This document shows positions 1 to 8,100 of a stretch of 36,517 nucleotides of DNA, in pieces. Made by a program: the position numbers and the translations under genes. The stretch is taken from positions 123,837-160,353 of the forward strand of contig NZ_LLYB01000043.1 of NCBI RefSeq assembly GCF_001440475.1, read 5' to 3'. The notes beneath the pieces were generated by a model, which had not been told where the DNA came from, ran no database searches, and worked only from the letters and a program-made list of their open reading frames with translations. Position 1 is the stretch's first letter; every line of letters begins with the position of its first letter. This stretch comes from Bradyrhizobium lablabi. GTDB lineage: Bacteria; Pseudomonadota; Alphaproteobacteria; Rhizobiales; Xanthobacteraceae.

Positions 1-398
1 GCAAGTTCTGGGGCGCGTGGCGGGTTGCGCGCGAGGCCGAAATCCGCGCCGGCGGATCGCTGACGCTGGTGTCGGGATTCCTCAGCGTCCGTCCGCGGCC
101 GAATTCGGCGATCGTCAGCGCCGCCAATGGCGCGCTGGAATCGCTTTCGCGGGCGCTTGCGCTTGAATTGGCGCCGGTGCGCGTGAACTGTATCTCGCCC
201 GGCATCGTCGACACGCCGATCCGTGCCGCCATGCCGGAAGAGGCGCGGCGCGACATGCTGGCGAAAGCTGCGGCTTCGCTACCGGCCGGCCGCGTCGGCG
301 TCGGCGAGGATATCGCGCGGCAAATCCTGAGTTTTATTACGAACGGTTTTGCGACGGGATCGACCGTCTATATCGACGGCGGCGCGCTGGTCATCTGA
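1..398 (+). CDS. SDR-family protein, C-terminal part, non-canonical active site (5' partial)
   Basis: The reading frame is open from the first complete codon (position 3) to the stop at 398, so the gene begins before the window. The visible part is the C-terminal half of a short-chain dehydrogenase/reductase: helix alpha-F region ending NGALESLSRALALELAP, then the conserved strand and turn VRVNCISPGIVDTPI, and the last strand STVYIDGGALVI. Aligned on NGALESL, the usual catalytic YxxxK becomes VSAAN, so Tyr is replaced by Val and Lys by Asn. Such SDR proteins exist as a recognisable group, so this is probably a natural variant with altered or no redox activity rather than a pseudogene. The cupin gene starts 18 bases downstream, which suggests one operon. 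The substrate cannot be told. Confidence 0.85.
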   Translation, partial: KFWGAWRVAREAEIRAGGSLTLVSGFLSVRPRPNSAIVSAANGALESLSRALALELAPVRVNCISPGIVDTPIRAAMPEEARRDMLAKAAASLPAGRVGVGEDIARQILSFITNGFATGSTVYIDGGALVI

Positions 399-416
399 TT
401 TGTCGGAGGAAGCATC

Positions 417-800
417 ATGGCCTCAGAGAAGAGCGGCGCCTTCATCCGCAACATCGCCGAAGTGCCGTGGCGCGAATTCCCCAATCATTTTGGCGGCGCG
501 TTGTCAAAACCGCTTGTCATGCCGGAGACCGCCGGCTCCCGCCACATCGACTATCGCATCTCGATGTACCAGCCGATGGCGCATGTCGCGTGCCACAAGC
601 ATCTGGTGCAGGAGCAGATCTACCACGTGCTCGAAGGCGAGGGGCTGATGGAGATCGCGGGGAAAAATCACGTCGTGCGCAAGCACGACTTCATCTTCCT
701 GCCGCCCGGCGTCGAACACGCGATCTCGAATTCGGGACTGGTCGATCTGGTATTTCTGGTGATTACGTCGCCGGTGACGGATGAGGAGAAGGTGGTGTGA
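417..800 (+). CDS. small single-domain cupin protein
   Basis: A 127-residue protein with one conserved beta-barrel cupin domain (about residues 45-120). Cupin motif 1 is visible as H60, H62 and E66, and motif 2 contributes H101 in PPGVEH, so a complete 3-His/1-Glu metal site is present. The start ATG has a good ribosome site (GGAGGA, 6 bases upstream). It follows the SDR-fold gene after 18 bases, so the two are probably co-transcribed. Stand-alone cupins of this size include sugar isomerases, dioxygenases and ligand sensors. The sequence does not decide between them, so only the fold and metal site are claimed. Confidence 0.88.
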   Translation: MASEKSGAFIRNIAEVPWREFPNHFGGALSKPLVMPETAGSRHIDYRISMYQPMAHVACHKHLVQEQIYHVLEGEGLMEIAGKNHVVRKHDFIFLPPGVEHAISNSGLVDLVFLVITSPVTDEEKVV

Positions 801-809
801 GAACTCCTG

Positions 810-835
810 CCTCGCCCCGCTTCTGCGGGGAGAGG
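810..835. terminator. hairpin after the cupin gene
   Basis: GC-rich inverted repeat with arms near CTCGCCCCGC and GCGGGGAGAG around a TTCT loop, ten bases after the cupin stop. It lies between the cupin and the opposing transporter gene. There is no clear U-run, so it may be a repeat-type hairpin rather than an intrinsic terminator. Confidence 0.4.
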
Positions 836-913
836 TTAAGGCGGCAGGCTGGCCTCAGCTCGGAACCACCGCCCTCTACGTCCTAGCCGACCCGAGCAAT
901 ACCACGCCCGCGA

Positions 914-1747
914 TCAGCACCGCGCAACCCGCCATGCCGTGACCCGCTCGCCGAGGATCAGCATGCCGAACATTGCTCCCACCATCATCCACATCTCGCG
1001 CGCGGGCGCGACGAGGCTCAGCGGCGCGCCCATCTCGATGGCTGACAGCACGAGGATGTAGGACAGCGGCGCCAGCGCGCCGACGCCGAGCGCTAGCCAC
1101 CAATGGCCCTGCATCCTTTTCTTCGCCCCCGGCCAGTCGCGCATCACGATCGGCACCAGCAGGAAGAAGCGCAACAAATTGGAAAGCCAGTCGAGCACGA
1201 CCGGGTGGATTCCGAGCACCTTGACGCCGTATCCGTCGACGACGGTGTAACTCGCGATCAGCGAACCCGTAGCGGTGCCCCAGCGCACGCCGTCCAGGCC
1301 GCGCGGCTTTTTGAACGCGGAGAGGTCGCCTTGCGTGGTGATGAGGCCGATGCCGGCAATGACCGCGAACAATCCGACGATGCCCTGGCTGGTCGGCGTC
1401 TCCCGCAAAAGGATGAACGCGCCGATCGAGGACAGCATCGGCCCGGTGCCGCGCGCGACCGGATAGACCACCGAGAGATCGGCGACCTGGTAGCCGCGCT
1501 GCAGGCACAGGCTGTAGGCGAGGTGAATGACCGTACTGAGCACGATGCAGATGACGACAGGCGCGTTCCAGGTCAGGTCGTCATAGAGCAGAATCCAGAT
1601 CATCCACGGCAGGTAGACGATGCTGGAGAACAGATTGGAGGCGAACACGAAGGCCGCGCCGGCGGCAGCGGCGCGCTTCGCGAGTAAATTCCATGTGGCG
1701 TGGATAAAGGCGGCGAGGACAACGAGTGTAAGCGGGACGAGCGACAT
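914..1747 (-). CDS. EamA/DMT-superfamily transporter with a frameshifted C-terminus
   Basis: A 277-residue integral membrane protein with two EamA repeats and about nine visible hydrophobic helices, starting MSLVPLTLVVLAAFIHATWN. GGAGGT lies just upstream of the ATG at 1747. The reading frame ends ERVTAWRVARC at a TGA. The other minus frame continues from about position 940 with AGCAVLIAGVVLLGSART to a stop at 876, which is exactly the tenth helix expected in this family. A one-base deletion in a short G run near 935-945 would explain this, either as a real mutation or a sequencing error. The gene is preceded by a guanidine-I riboswitch, so its likely substrate is guanidinium or a related compound. 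EamA proteins belong to the same DMT superfamily as the small SMR-type guanidinium exporters. Confidence 0.87.
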   Translation of the reverse strand: MSLVPLTLVVLAAFIHATWNLLAKRAAAAGAAFVFASNLFSSIVYLPWMIWILLYDDLTWNAPVVICIVLSTVIHLAYSLCLQRGYQVADLSVVYPVARGTGPMLSSIGAFILLRETPTSQGIVGLFAVIAGIGLITTQGDLSAFKKPRGLDGVRWGTATGSLIASYTVVDGYGVKVLGIHPVVLDWLSNLLRFFLLVPIVMRDWPGAKKRMQGHWWLALGVGALAPLSYILVLSAIEMGAPLSLVAPAREMWMMVGAMFGMLILGERVTAWRVARC

Positions 1748-1780
1748 GAGACCTCCGTGCCATCAGGCGCGAACAAGATC

Positions 1781-1902
1781 TCGACATCTCCTCCTCTGGG
1801 CTTTTGTCCCTCGGGTGCAGCCGCGTGCTACCGCGGTTTCCGCAACGCTCGGACCGGCGATGGCGGTTTCGCCATCCGGAACCCTAGTTGCCACTCAGTC
1901 GA
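1781..1902 (-). promoter_or_regulatory. guanidine-I (ykkC) riboswitch in the leader of the EamA transporter gene
   Basis: Read on the minus strand, the leader carries the three conserved blocks of the ykkC RNA in order: CTAGGGTTCCGG (plus 1876-1887), CCGGTCCGAG (1848-1857) and GGGACAAAAGCCC (1798-1810), followed by AGAGGAGGAGA. Helices are visible: GATGGC/GCCATC (1859-1876), CCGCG/CGCGG (1821-1836), and a possible closing P1 helix of TCGAC with GTCGA (1898-1902 with 1781-1785). Known members of the class bind guanidinium and turn on exporters or guanidine-degrading enzymes. Downstream, GAGATC (1777-1782) can pair with GGTCTC (1748-1753), which covers the ribosome site and overlaps P1 by two bases. 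This suggests translational ON control. The block matches are seen; ligand and mechanism are inferred from the family. Confidence 0.87.
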
Positions 1903-1966
1903 TGGAACTCCGATATGCGGTGCGGTCAATGCGGAATTTATGCTGCAGGTGCGCAATGCCGCGCGG

Positions 1967-2191
1967 TCAGGCGGCCAGATCCTGCAGCAGCAGCGACGAA
2001 CCGCGAATCAGCACCTTGCGTCCCTTCGCCGTGATGACGGGAGCGTCGCCGATCATCACAGCGAGTTCCAGCGCGATCAGGCCGTCGATCGTGTAGCGGC
2101 TCATACGCGGCAATCTTGATGCCGGCGTGCGCAATGCCTTCAAGGCTTCCCACTGGGACGGCGTCAGGTCGTAGTCGAATTCTTCGTTCAT
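1967..2191 (-). CDS. hypothetical protein, 74 aa, winged-helix-like
   Basis: A small acidic-to-neutral protein starting MNEEFDYDLTPSQWEALKAL and ending IRGSSLLLQDLAA. The pattern (LTPSQWEAL helix, then a helix around YTIDGLIALELAVM, then GDAPVITAKGRKVL as a likely beta wing) resembles a minimal winged-helix fold, but there is no firm family match. The ATG at 2191 is preferred over the longer frame (to 2296) because the upstream extension is Arg-rich and unlike a conserved N-terminus, and a weak GAGG lies upstream of 2191. It precedes the riboswitch-transporter unit on the same strand but is separated from it by 65 bases. Confidence 0.6.
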   Translation of the reverse strand: MNEEFDYDLTPSQWEALKALRTPASRLPRMSRYTIDGLIALELAVMIGDAPVITAKGRKVLIRGSSLLLQDLAA

Positions 2192-2514
2192 GGTGCCTCG
2201 GCTTCCACAATTCTTGTGGCGTCTCATAGCGAGCGCACGTGAAATTCGTGCGACCGCAACGAGTCGGTATTTCGACAAGCGACGATGCGCTGTCACATCA
2301 TCGTGTCATTGGAATTGGTCGATGTCGTCGAATCACGCGGGGGGCCAAAACAAAATACGCAGGCACAGGTCGCGTGAGCAGGGCCGGCAAAAAGGCCGCC
2401 CGATCGCCGCAACCCTTAGGAGAAGGTTACTAACGAAAAGTAAACGGTGGGGCTGGTTCGAATACCGTGATGCAGCTCACGGTGGTAGGGTGAGCAAACG
2501 CGAGCGCCGTCAGA
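2192..2514. other. intergenic stretch without a recognised gene
   Basis: No convincing coding frame is present. The only structure noted is a small perfect hairpin, CCACAA-TTC-TTGTGG at 2205-2219, just upstream of the 74-aa gene. It could be an operator or mRNA hairpin. Confidence 0.4.
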
Positions 2515-2616
2515 CCTCATCCTGAGGAGCGGCGTGAGCCGCGTCTCGAAGGATGAATGGCACCAGCCGGGCCACATGGTTCGAGACGGCGCTACGCGCC
2601 TCCTCACCATGAGGGT
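2515..2616. repeat. Bradyrhizobium-type palindromic intergenic repeat
   Basis: The element is bounded by CCTCAT at 2515 and its reverse complement ATGAGG at 2610-2615. It contains two internal hairpins, around GCGGCGTGAGCCGC and GAGACGGCGCTACGCGCC. The layout (CTCATCCTGAGGAG, GTCTCGAAGGATG, ATGGTTCGAGACG, CTCACCATGAGG) is a pattern I recognise as a dispersed repeat in Bradyrhizobium genomes. It sits at the 3' end of the SDR operon and may cap its mRNA. Confidence 0.75.
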
Positions 2617-2641
2617 TAATGGTTGCTACGATTCCGCGATT

Positions 2642-3442
2642 CTATCCGCGCCGTACACTCGCGCCGCCATCGACCGGCAGTGTCACGCCGGTGATGAAGC
2701 TCGCTTCATCCGACGCAAGGAACAGCGCGGCGTTGGCGACGTCCCAGCCGGTGCCCATCTTCTGCCGCAGCGGAACCTTGCTGTCGCGCTCGGCCTCGAC
2801 TTCGGCGCGGCTCTTCCCCCATTCGCGGGCGCGGGTATCGACGGCCATCGGCGTGTTCATCAGGCCGGGCAGGATGACATTGGCGCGGATGCCGTATTGG
2901 GCGTTCTGGTAGGCGAGCTGTTCAGTGAAGGCGATCATCGCTGATTTGGTCGCCTTGTATGCCACATACGGGTAGGTGGTGATCGCCGCCATCGAGGAGA
3001 TGTTGATGATCGCACCGCTTTTCTGCTGGCGCATGATCGGGATCACGTGCTTCGCGGCAAGCACGCAGCTCTTCAGATTGATCGCGACGCAGCGGTCGAA
3101 CGCTTCTTCGGAAATCTCGAGCAGTTCGGCATCGCCGCCGGACAGGCTGACGCCGACATTGTTGTGCAGGATGTCGATGCGGCCCCAGCGCGTTTGCGCA
3201 TCCGCCACCATCGCCTTGAGCTCGGCGTTCCTGGTGACGTCGGCCTTGAACGCTGCCGCGGTGCCGCCGTTCGCGGCAATCAGGTTGACGGTTTCCTGCG
3301 CCGATTCCAGATGGTGATCGACGCAAAGCACCCTGGCGCCTTCGCGCGCGAAGGTCAGCGCGGTGGCGCGGCCGTTGCCGATGCCTTCGCCGGGGCTCTG
3401 GCCGGCGCCGACGACGATGGCGACACGATCTTTCAGACGCAT
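2642..3442 (-). CDS. short-chain dehydrogenase/reductase (classical SDR)
   Basis: A 266-residue classical SDR. The nucleotide-binding loop is VVGAGQSPGEGIGNG (residues 10-24), an expanded form of TGxxxGxG. NNVG (94-97), the structural Asn (N122), the catalytic Ser of ISS (149-150) and Y162-x3-K166 are all present, as is the late motif DGGAS. It is therefore expected to be an active NAD(P)-dependent alcohol/ketone oxidoreductase. Its ATG directly abuts the TGA of the preceding gene (TGA-ATG with no spacing), so it is translationally coupled to the carboxymuconolactone decarboxylase-like protein. It is the last gene of a three-gene minus-strand operon. The substrate is unknown; the context suggests catabolism of an aromatic or alicyclic acid. 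Confidence 0.92.
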   Translation of the reverse strand: MRLKDRVAIVVGAGQSPGEGIGNGRATALTFAREGARVLCVDHHLESAQETVNLIAANGGTAAAFKADVTRNAELKAMVADAQTRWGRIDILHNNVGVSLSGGDAELLEISEEAFDRCVAINLKSCVLAAKHVIPIMRQQKSGAIINISSMAAITTYPYVAYKATKSAMIAFTEQLAYQNAQYGIRANVILPGLMNTPMAVDTRAREWGKSRAEVEAERDSKVPLRQKMGTGWDVANAALFLASDEASFITGVTLPVDGGASVRRG

Positions 3443-3997
3443 TCATTCCACTCCCGGGATCGGGTACTGTTGCAGTACCTCTTTGTAATAGGATTCGTTG
3501 TCGATCTTCATCGTCGCCAGCACGCGGACCACGGCGCAATAGAAGGCGATGGTGAGCACGAGGTCGGTCATCTCCTCGTCGGAAAGTTGCTGCTTGATCT
3601 CGGCGAAGGTCGCCTCCGACATTGCCAGTTCCCGCACCATCTCGCGGGCGCCACGCAGGATCACCTTGGCCAGCGGCTCCAGCTTCGAGGGCTTGCCCTC
3701 GGTCTCGGCCATCAGCGCGGCGATATCGTCATCGGTGACGCCGAACTCCTTGCCGATCTTCACATGGTGGGTGAACTCGTATTCGGATTTCTCCATCCAG
3801 CCGACCTGGAGGATCGCGAGTTCACGCAAGCGCGGATCGAGCTTGCTCTTGAAGCGGATGTAGTTGCCGACGCCGTTGAAGGCGCGGGCCATGTCGGGCG
3901 AGTTCACCAACAGCTTGTGCAGATTGGTGTTGCGCTTGAGCATGTCGCGGTATTCGGGGGCGACCTGGTCGGCTTCAAGATAGGGCAGGCGAGCCAT
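3443..3997 (-). CDS. carboxymuconolactone decarboxylase/AhpD-fold protein
   Basis: A 184-residue all-helical protein of the CMD/AhpD fold. The family signature region is DPRLRELAILQVGWMEKSEYEF followed by the HH pair of THHVKIGKEFG (about residues 62-85). The AhpD redox CxxC is absent, which places it with the decarboxylase-like or uncharacterised CMD branch rather than with alkylhydroperoxidases. It lies between the hotdog protein and the SDR on the same strand, with zero spacing to the SDR. A role as a lyase or isomerase in the same degradative pathway is plausible but not shown. Confidence 0.88.
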   Translation of the reverse strand: MARLPYLEADQVAPEYRDMLKRNTNLHKLLVNSPDMARAFNGVGNYIRFKSKLDPRLRELAILQVGWMEKSEYEFTHHVKIGKEFGVTDDDIAALMAETEGKPSKLEPLAKVILRGAREMVRELAMSEATFAEIKQQLSDEEMTDLVLTIAFYCAVVRVLATMKIDNESYYKEVLQQYPIPGVE

Positions 3998-4037
3998 TTT
4001 GTTGTTGTCCTTGTTGGCGATAGCGGTTCAGCCTCAT

Positions 4038-4979
4038 CTAGCCGTAGAGCGCTTTGTGCTCCTGCTCATACTTGGCATAGGAGTCCTTGATGCTCGCCAT
4101 GTTCAGCAACATGGTTGCAACCGGTTTCTCATCTGCCGCGAACACGGTCGTGCGCATCCACACGCTTTCGGTGCGACGGCTGCCGCTGAGCGCGACCACT
4201 TCGCGTTCGGTCGAGTAGCTTTCGCCGACGAAGAGCGGCCCGCGCAGCAGGCGGATTTCCTGATCGGCAAACAGGCCGACCGCAGGTCCGCGCACCGGCA
4301 GCCGGTCTTCGCGGGCGCGGTATTGAAACAGCACGCTCAGCATCTCGAACGGAATGATCGCCCGGCCCCAGGGATTGAGCTCCTGCGAATAGTAGGCTGA
4401 AGGTTCGGTGATGGCCTTCAGCTTGTCGGCCAGCGAAAACGGGTAGAGATCGCCCATGTGCTGGTCGAAATCCATTTTCACCGTCTGCCGTCCCGTCTTC
4501 ATGCCGACCTCGAGGTCGGCGAGGATGACGGGATCGGCGAGGGGCTTTAGTTCACCGAGCCGCCGGGAAAGCGCCGTCTCCGCGACGTCACCGACGGAAG
4601 CCGTGCCACGCAGGATCTCGGTGCCGTCGCGCTTGGTCATGCCGATCGCGCAAGTCGTCTGGCCGGGCTTGGGCTTCTCGATACTGGCCTGAACTTCCTC
4701 GCCCTCGAAGGCGGGGTTGCGGTAGTGCGCGGACAGGCATCCGGTTTCGAACCAGGCCTGGCCCCAGATCCGTTCGCACAGCGGCGCGAACTGGCTGAAA
4801 TGGGTCGGGCCCTCGATGGTGCCGCCCTGGAAGCCGAGTTTTTGCGCGGTGGCGTCGTCGTGGATCGAGGCGTGCGAGTCATACACCTGCGCGTGGAGCA
4901 TCTGTTTGGGGCTGCGCCACGGCCCCACCAGCAGATTGCCGCTCTCCAATAACTCGGTCCTGAATGCCGGTTCTGTCAT
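4038..4979 (-). CDS. MaoC-like hotdog-fold protein
   Basis: A 313-residue protein built like a double hotdog. The N-terminal half contains GTIEGPTHFSQFAPLCERIW and a strand region LSAHYRNPAFEGEEVQASIE, typical of MaoC-like hydratases, and the second half has VRGPAVGLFADQEIRLLRGPLFVGESYSTERE. The classical R-hydratase Asp/His pair is not obvious, so hydratase, thioesterase or a ligand-binding role are all open. GGGAGA upstream of the ATG at 4979 supports the start. It is the first gene of the minus-strand operon with the CMD-family protein and the SDR, and its promoter region is shared with the divergent ferredoxin oxidoreductase. Together they suggest a CoA-thioester or aromatic-acid degradation unit. 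Confidence 0.75.
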   Translation of the reverse strand: MTEPAFRTELLESGNLLVGPWRSPKQMLHAQVYDSHASIHDDATAQKLGFQGGTIEGPTHFSQFAPLCERIWGQAWFETGCLSAHYRNPAFEGEEVQASIEKPKPGQTTCAIGMTKRDGTEILRGTASVGDVAETALSRRLGELKPLADPVILADLEVGMKTGRQTVKMDFDQHMGDLYPFSLADKLKAITEPSAYYSQELNPWGRAIIPFEMLSVLFQYRAREDRLPVRGPAVGLFADQEIRLLRGPLFVGESYSTEREVVALSGSRRTESVWMRTTVFAADEKPVATMLLNMASIKDSYAKYEQEHKALYG

Positions 4980-5105
4980 CCCTGGTGTCTCCCTTTACGC
5001 CCAAGCGTTTCAAAGAAGGCGAGGTCCCGCAAGGGGCGGGCCGATCCACAAGGCAGGCCGAGATATGTCCTGCGGCCATGAATTCACGCTGGGCACGCAT
5101 AGCAA

Positions 5106-5138
5106 AACCGGTGCATTCTGTTCGCAATTAGACCGGTT
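5106..5138. promoter_or_regulatory. inverted repeat in a divergent promoter region (possible operator)
   Basis: AACCGGT at 5106-5112 is mirrored by ACCGGTT at 5132-5138, separated by 19 bases, 30 bases before the oxidoreductase start and between two divergent transcription units. Each arm also contains the self-palindrome ACCGGT. The geometry fits a regulator bound on one face over about two helix turns, but no regulator gene is adjacent. Confidence 0.35.
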
Positions 5139-5168
5139 CAAATCACCGGCGCGACGGGGAGCGGACGA

Positions 5169-8100
5169 ATGGCGTTGATGGAAGTGGGGCTGGACGACAA
5201 GTACCGGCTCGATGCGAAGCGAATCTTCCTCTCCGGTACGCAGGCGCTGGTCCGCCTTCCCATGTTGCAGCGCGAACGCGACCGCGCGCAGGGGCTCAAC
5301 ACCGCCGGTTTCATATCAGGCTACCGCGGCTCGCCGCTCGGCATGTACGACCATGCGCTGTGGCGCGCCAAAAGCTTCCTCAAGCAGCATGACATCGAGT
5401 TCTCGCCTGGTCTCAACGAGGACCTCGCCGCAACTGCGGTGTGGGGCAGCCAGCAGGTCGGCATGTTCCCCGGCGCCAAGGTCGATGGCGTGTTCGGTAT
5501 CTGGTATGGCAAGGGTCCCGGCGTCGACCGCTCGGTCGATGCGCTCAAGCACGCCAACTCGGCGGGCACGTCGAACAATGGTGGCGTGATTGCGCTGGCC
5601 GGCGACGACCATGGCTGCCAGTCCTCGACGCTGGCGCATCAGAGCGAGCAGGTGTTTGCCGCCGCGCTGATGCCGGTGGTCAATCCGGCGACGCTGCAGG
5701 ATTATCTCGATCTCGGCATTCTGGGTTTTGCGCTGTCGCGCTATTCCGGCTGCTGGGTCGGCTTCAAGGCGATTTCGGAGACGGTGGAAAGCTCGGCCTC
5801 GATCGTCAGCGATCCCGACCGCATCAAAATCATCACGCCTGACGATTTCGAGATGCCGCCTGGCGGTCTCTCGATCCGCTGGCCGGATGCGCCGATGGAG
5901 CAGGAGCGGCGGCTGCATGGCCCGAAGATGCAGGCGGTCGCGGCATTCGCGCGCGTCAATCGCTTCGACCGGATCGTGCTGGATTCAAAACCCGCGCGGC
6001 TCGGCATCATGGCGACCGGCAAGGCCTATCTCGATCTCCGGCAGGCGCTGGCCGATCTCGGCATTACCGATGCCGAGGCGCAGGCGCTGGGCCTGCGGAT
6101 CTACAAGGTGGCGCTGACCTGGCCGCTGGAGGAATCCGGCGCGCGCGCGTTTGCCGAAGGCTTGCAGGACGTGCTCGTGGTCGAGGAGAAGCGCGGCTTC
6201 ATCGAGGACCAGCTTCTTCGCATTCTTTACAATGTCGATGCTTCGAAGCGGCCTTCGGTGGTCGGCAAGCGCGACGAGACCGGCGCCATGCTGCTGCCGA
6301 GCGAGGGCGAGTTGACGCCGACCATGGTGGCGGCGGCAGTGGTCGCGCGGCTGCGCAGGCTCGGCCATCGCAGCCCCGCGCTGGAGCAGCGCCTCGCCAA
6401 GCTCGAAGCCTTCGACCGGCCGGCGGAGGGTGTTGGCGCGGCAAAGCTGCAGCGCACGCCGTATTTCTGCTCGGGTTGCCCGCACAACACCTCAACCAAG
6501 ATTCCCGAAGGCAGCCGCGCGATGGCTGGCATCGGCTGTCACGGTATGGCGCTCTCGGTGCCGAACCGCCGGACGCAGACGATCTCGCATATGGGCGCGG
6601 AGGGCGTCACCTGGATCGGGCAGGCGCCGTTCACCAGCGAGCCGCACGTCTTCCAGAATCTCGGCGACGGCACCTATACCCATTCCGGCCTGCTGGCGAT
6701 CCGCGCGGCGGCGGCCTCCGGCGTCAACATCACCTACAAGATTCTTTATAATGACGCGGTGGCGATGACCGGCGGCCAGCCGGCCGAGGGCGGGCTGACG
6801 GTGTCGCAGATCGCCCATCAGGTTTCGGCGGAGGGCGCCAAGCGGCTTGCCATCGTCTCCGACGATCCCGAGAAATATCCCAGCAATTACTTCCCCTCAG
6901 ACGCGACTGTTCATCACCGCCGCGAACTCGACGCCGTTCAGCGCGAGCTGCGCGAGGTCAAGGGTCTCACGGTCCTGATCTATGACCAGACCTGCGCGGC
7001 CGAAAAGCGCCGCCGCCGCAAGCGCGGGCTCTATCCGGATCCGCCGAAGCGTATCTTCATCAACGAGCGCGTCTGCGAGGGCTGCGGCGACTGCTCTTCC
7101 GTTTCCAACTGCGTCTCGGTGCAGCCGCTGGAAACCGAGTTCGGCCGCAAGCGGCGGATCGACCAGTCGAACTGCAACAAGGATTTTTCCTGCATCGAGG
7201 GCTTTTGCCCGAGTTTTGTCACCGTGCATGGCGGCAAGCTGCGCAAGGCGGACCGTACCGCGGCCGATCCATCGGCGCTGTTTGCCGATCTGCCGACGCC
7301 CGCTACCCCGGCGCTCGCCGGTCCCTACAATATCCTGGTCACCGGCATTGGCGGCACCGGCGTCATCACCATCGGCGCGCTGCTCGGCATGGCCGCGCAT
7401 GTCGAGGGCATGGCGTGCTCCACGCTGGACTTCACCGGGCTGTCGCAGAAGAACGGCGCGGTCATGAGTCACGTCCGCATTGCGCCCGTTGCGGACGATC
7501 TCTCCACCGTCCGCATTGCGCCCGGTAACGCCAATCTCATTCTCGGCTGCGATATCGTCGTCGCCACCAGCATTCCCTCGTTGAGCCGGGCCGAGCGCGG
7601 CGTCACGCGCGCGATCGTCAATGCCGATCTGTTGCCGACGGCAAGCTTCGTCATCAACCCCGACATCGATTTCGAGGCCGGGGCGATGCGTGAGGCGCTC
7701 AACGAGGCGGTCAGCGCCTCCGATCTCGACATCCTCGACGCAACGGGACTAGCCACCGCGCTGATGGGCGACAGCATCGCCACCAACGCGTTCATGCTCG
7801 GCTTTGCGTTCCAGCGCGGGGCGATCCCGCTGTCGCTGGAAGCGATCATGAAGGCGATCGACCTGAATGGCGCGGCGATCGAGATGAACAAGCTGGCGTT
7901 CTCCTGGGGCCGCCTCGCTGCCCACGATCTGCAGCGCGTCGTCAGCGCCGCCCGCTTCAAGAGTTCGGGCGCGGCGCCGGTCCGGCGGACGCTCGAGGAG
8001 AGCATCGCCTTCCGCGCCAAATTCCTGACGGACTATCAGGATGAGGCCTATTCCAAACGCTACCTCGCCGAAGTCGAACGCGTCCGCGCCGCCGAAGCCA

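Noticed and set aside
2290..2385. 30-codon plus-strand frame from an ATG near 2287
   Set aside because: No ribosome site and no recognisable pattern.
5129..5150. tRNA T-arm-like sequence CCGGTTCAAATCACCGG
   Set aside because: The stem does not pair in tRNA register and no acceptor, D or anticodon arm is found upstream.
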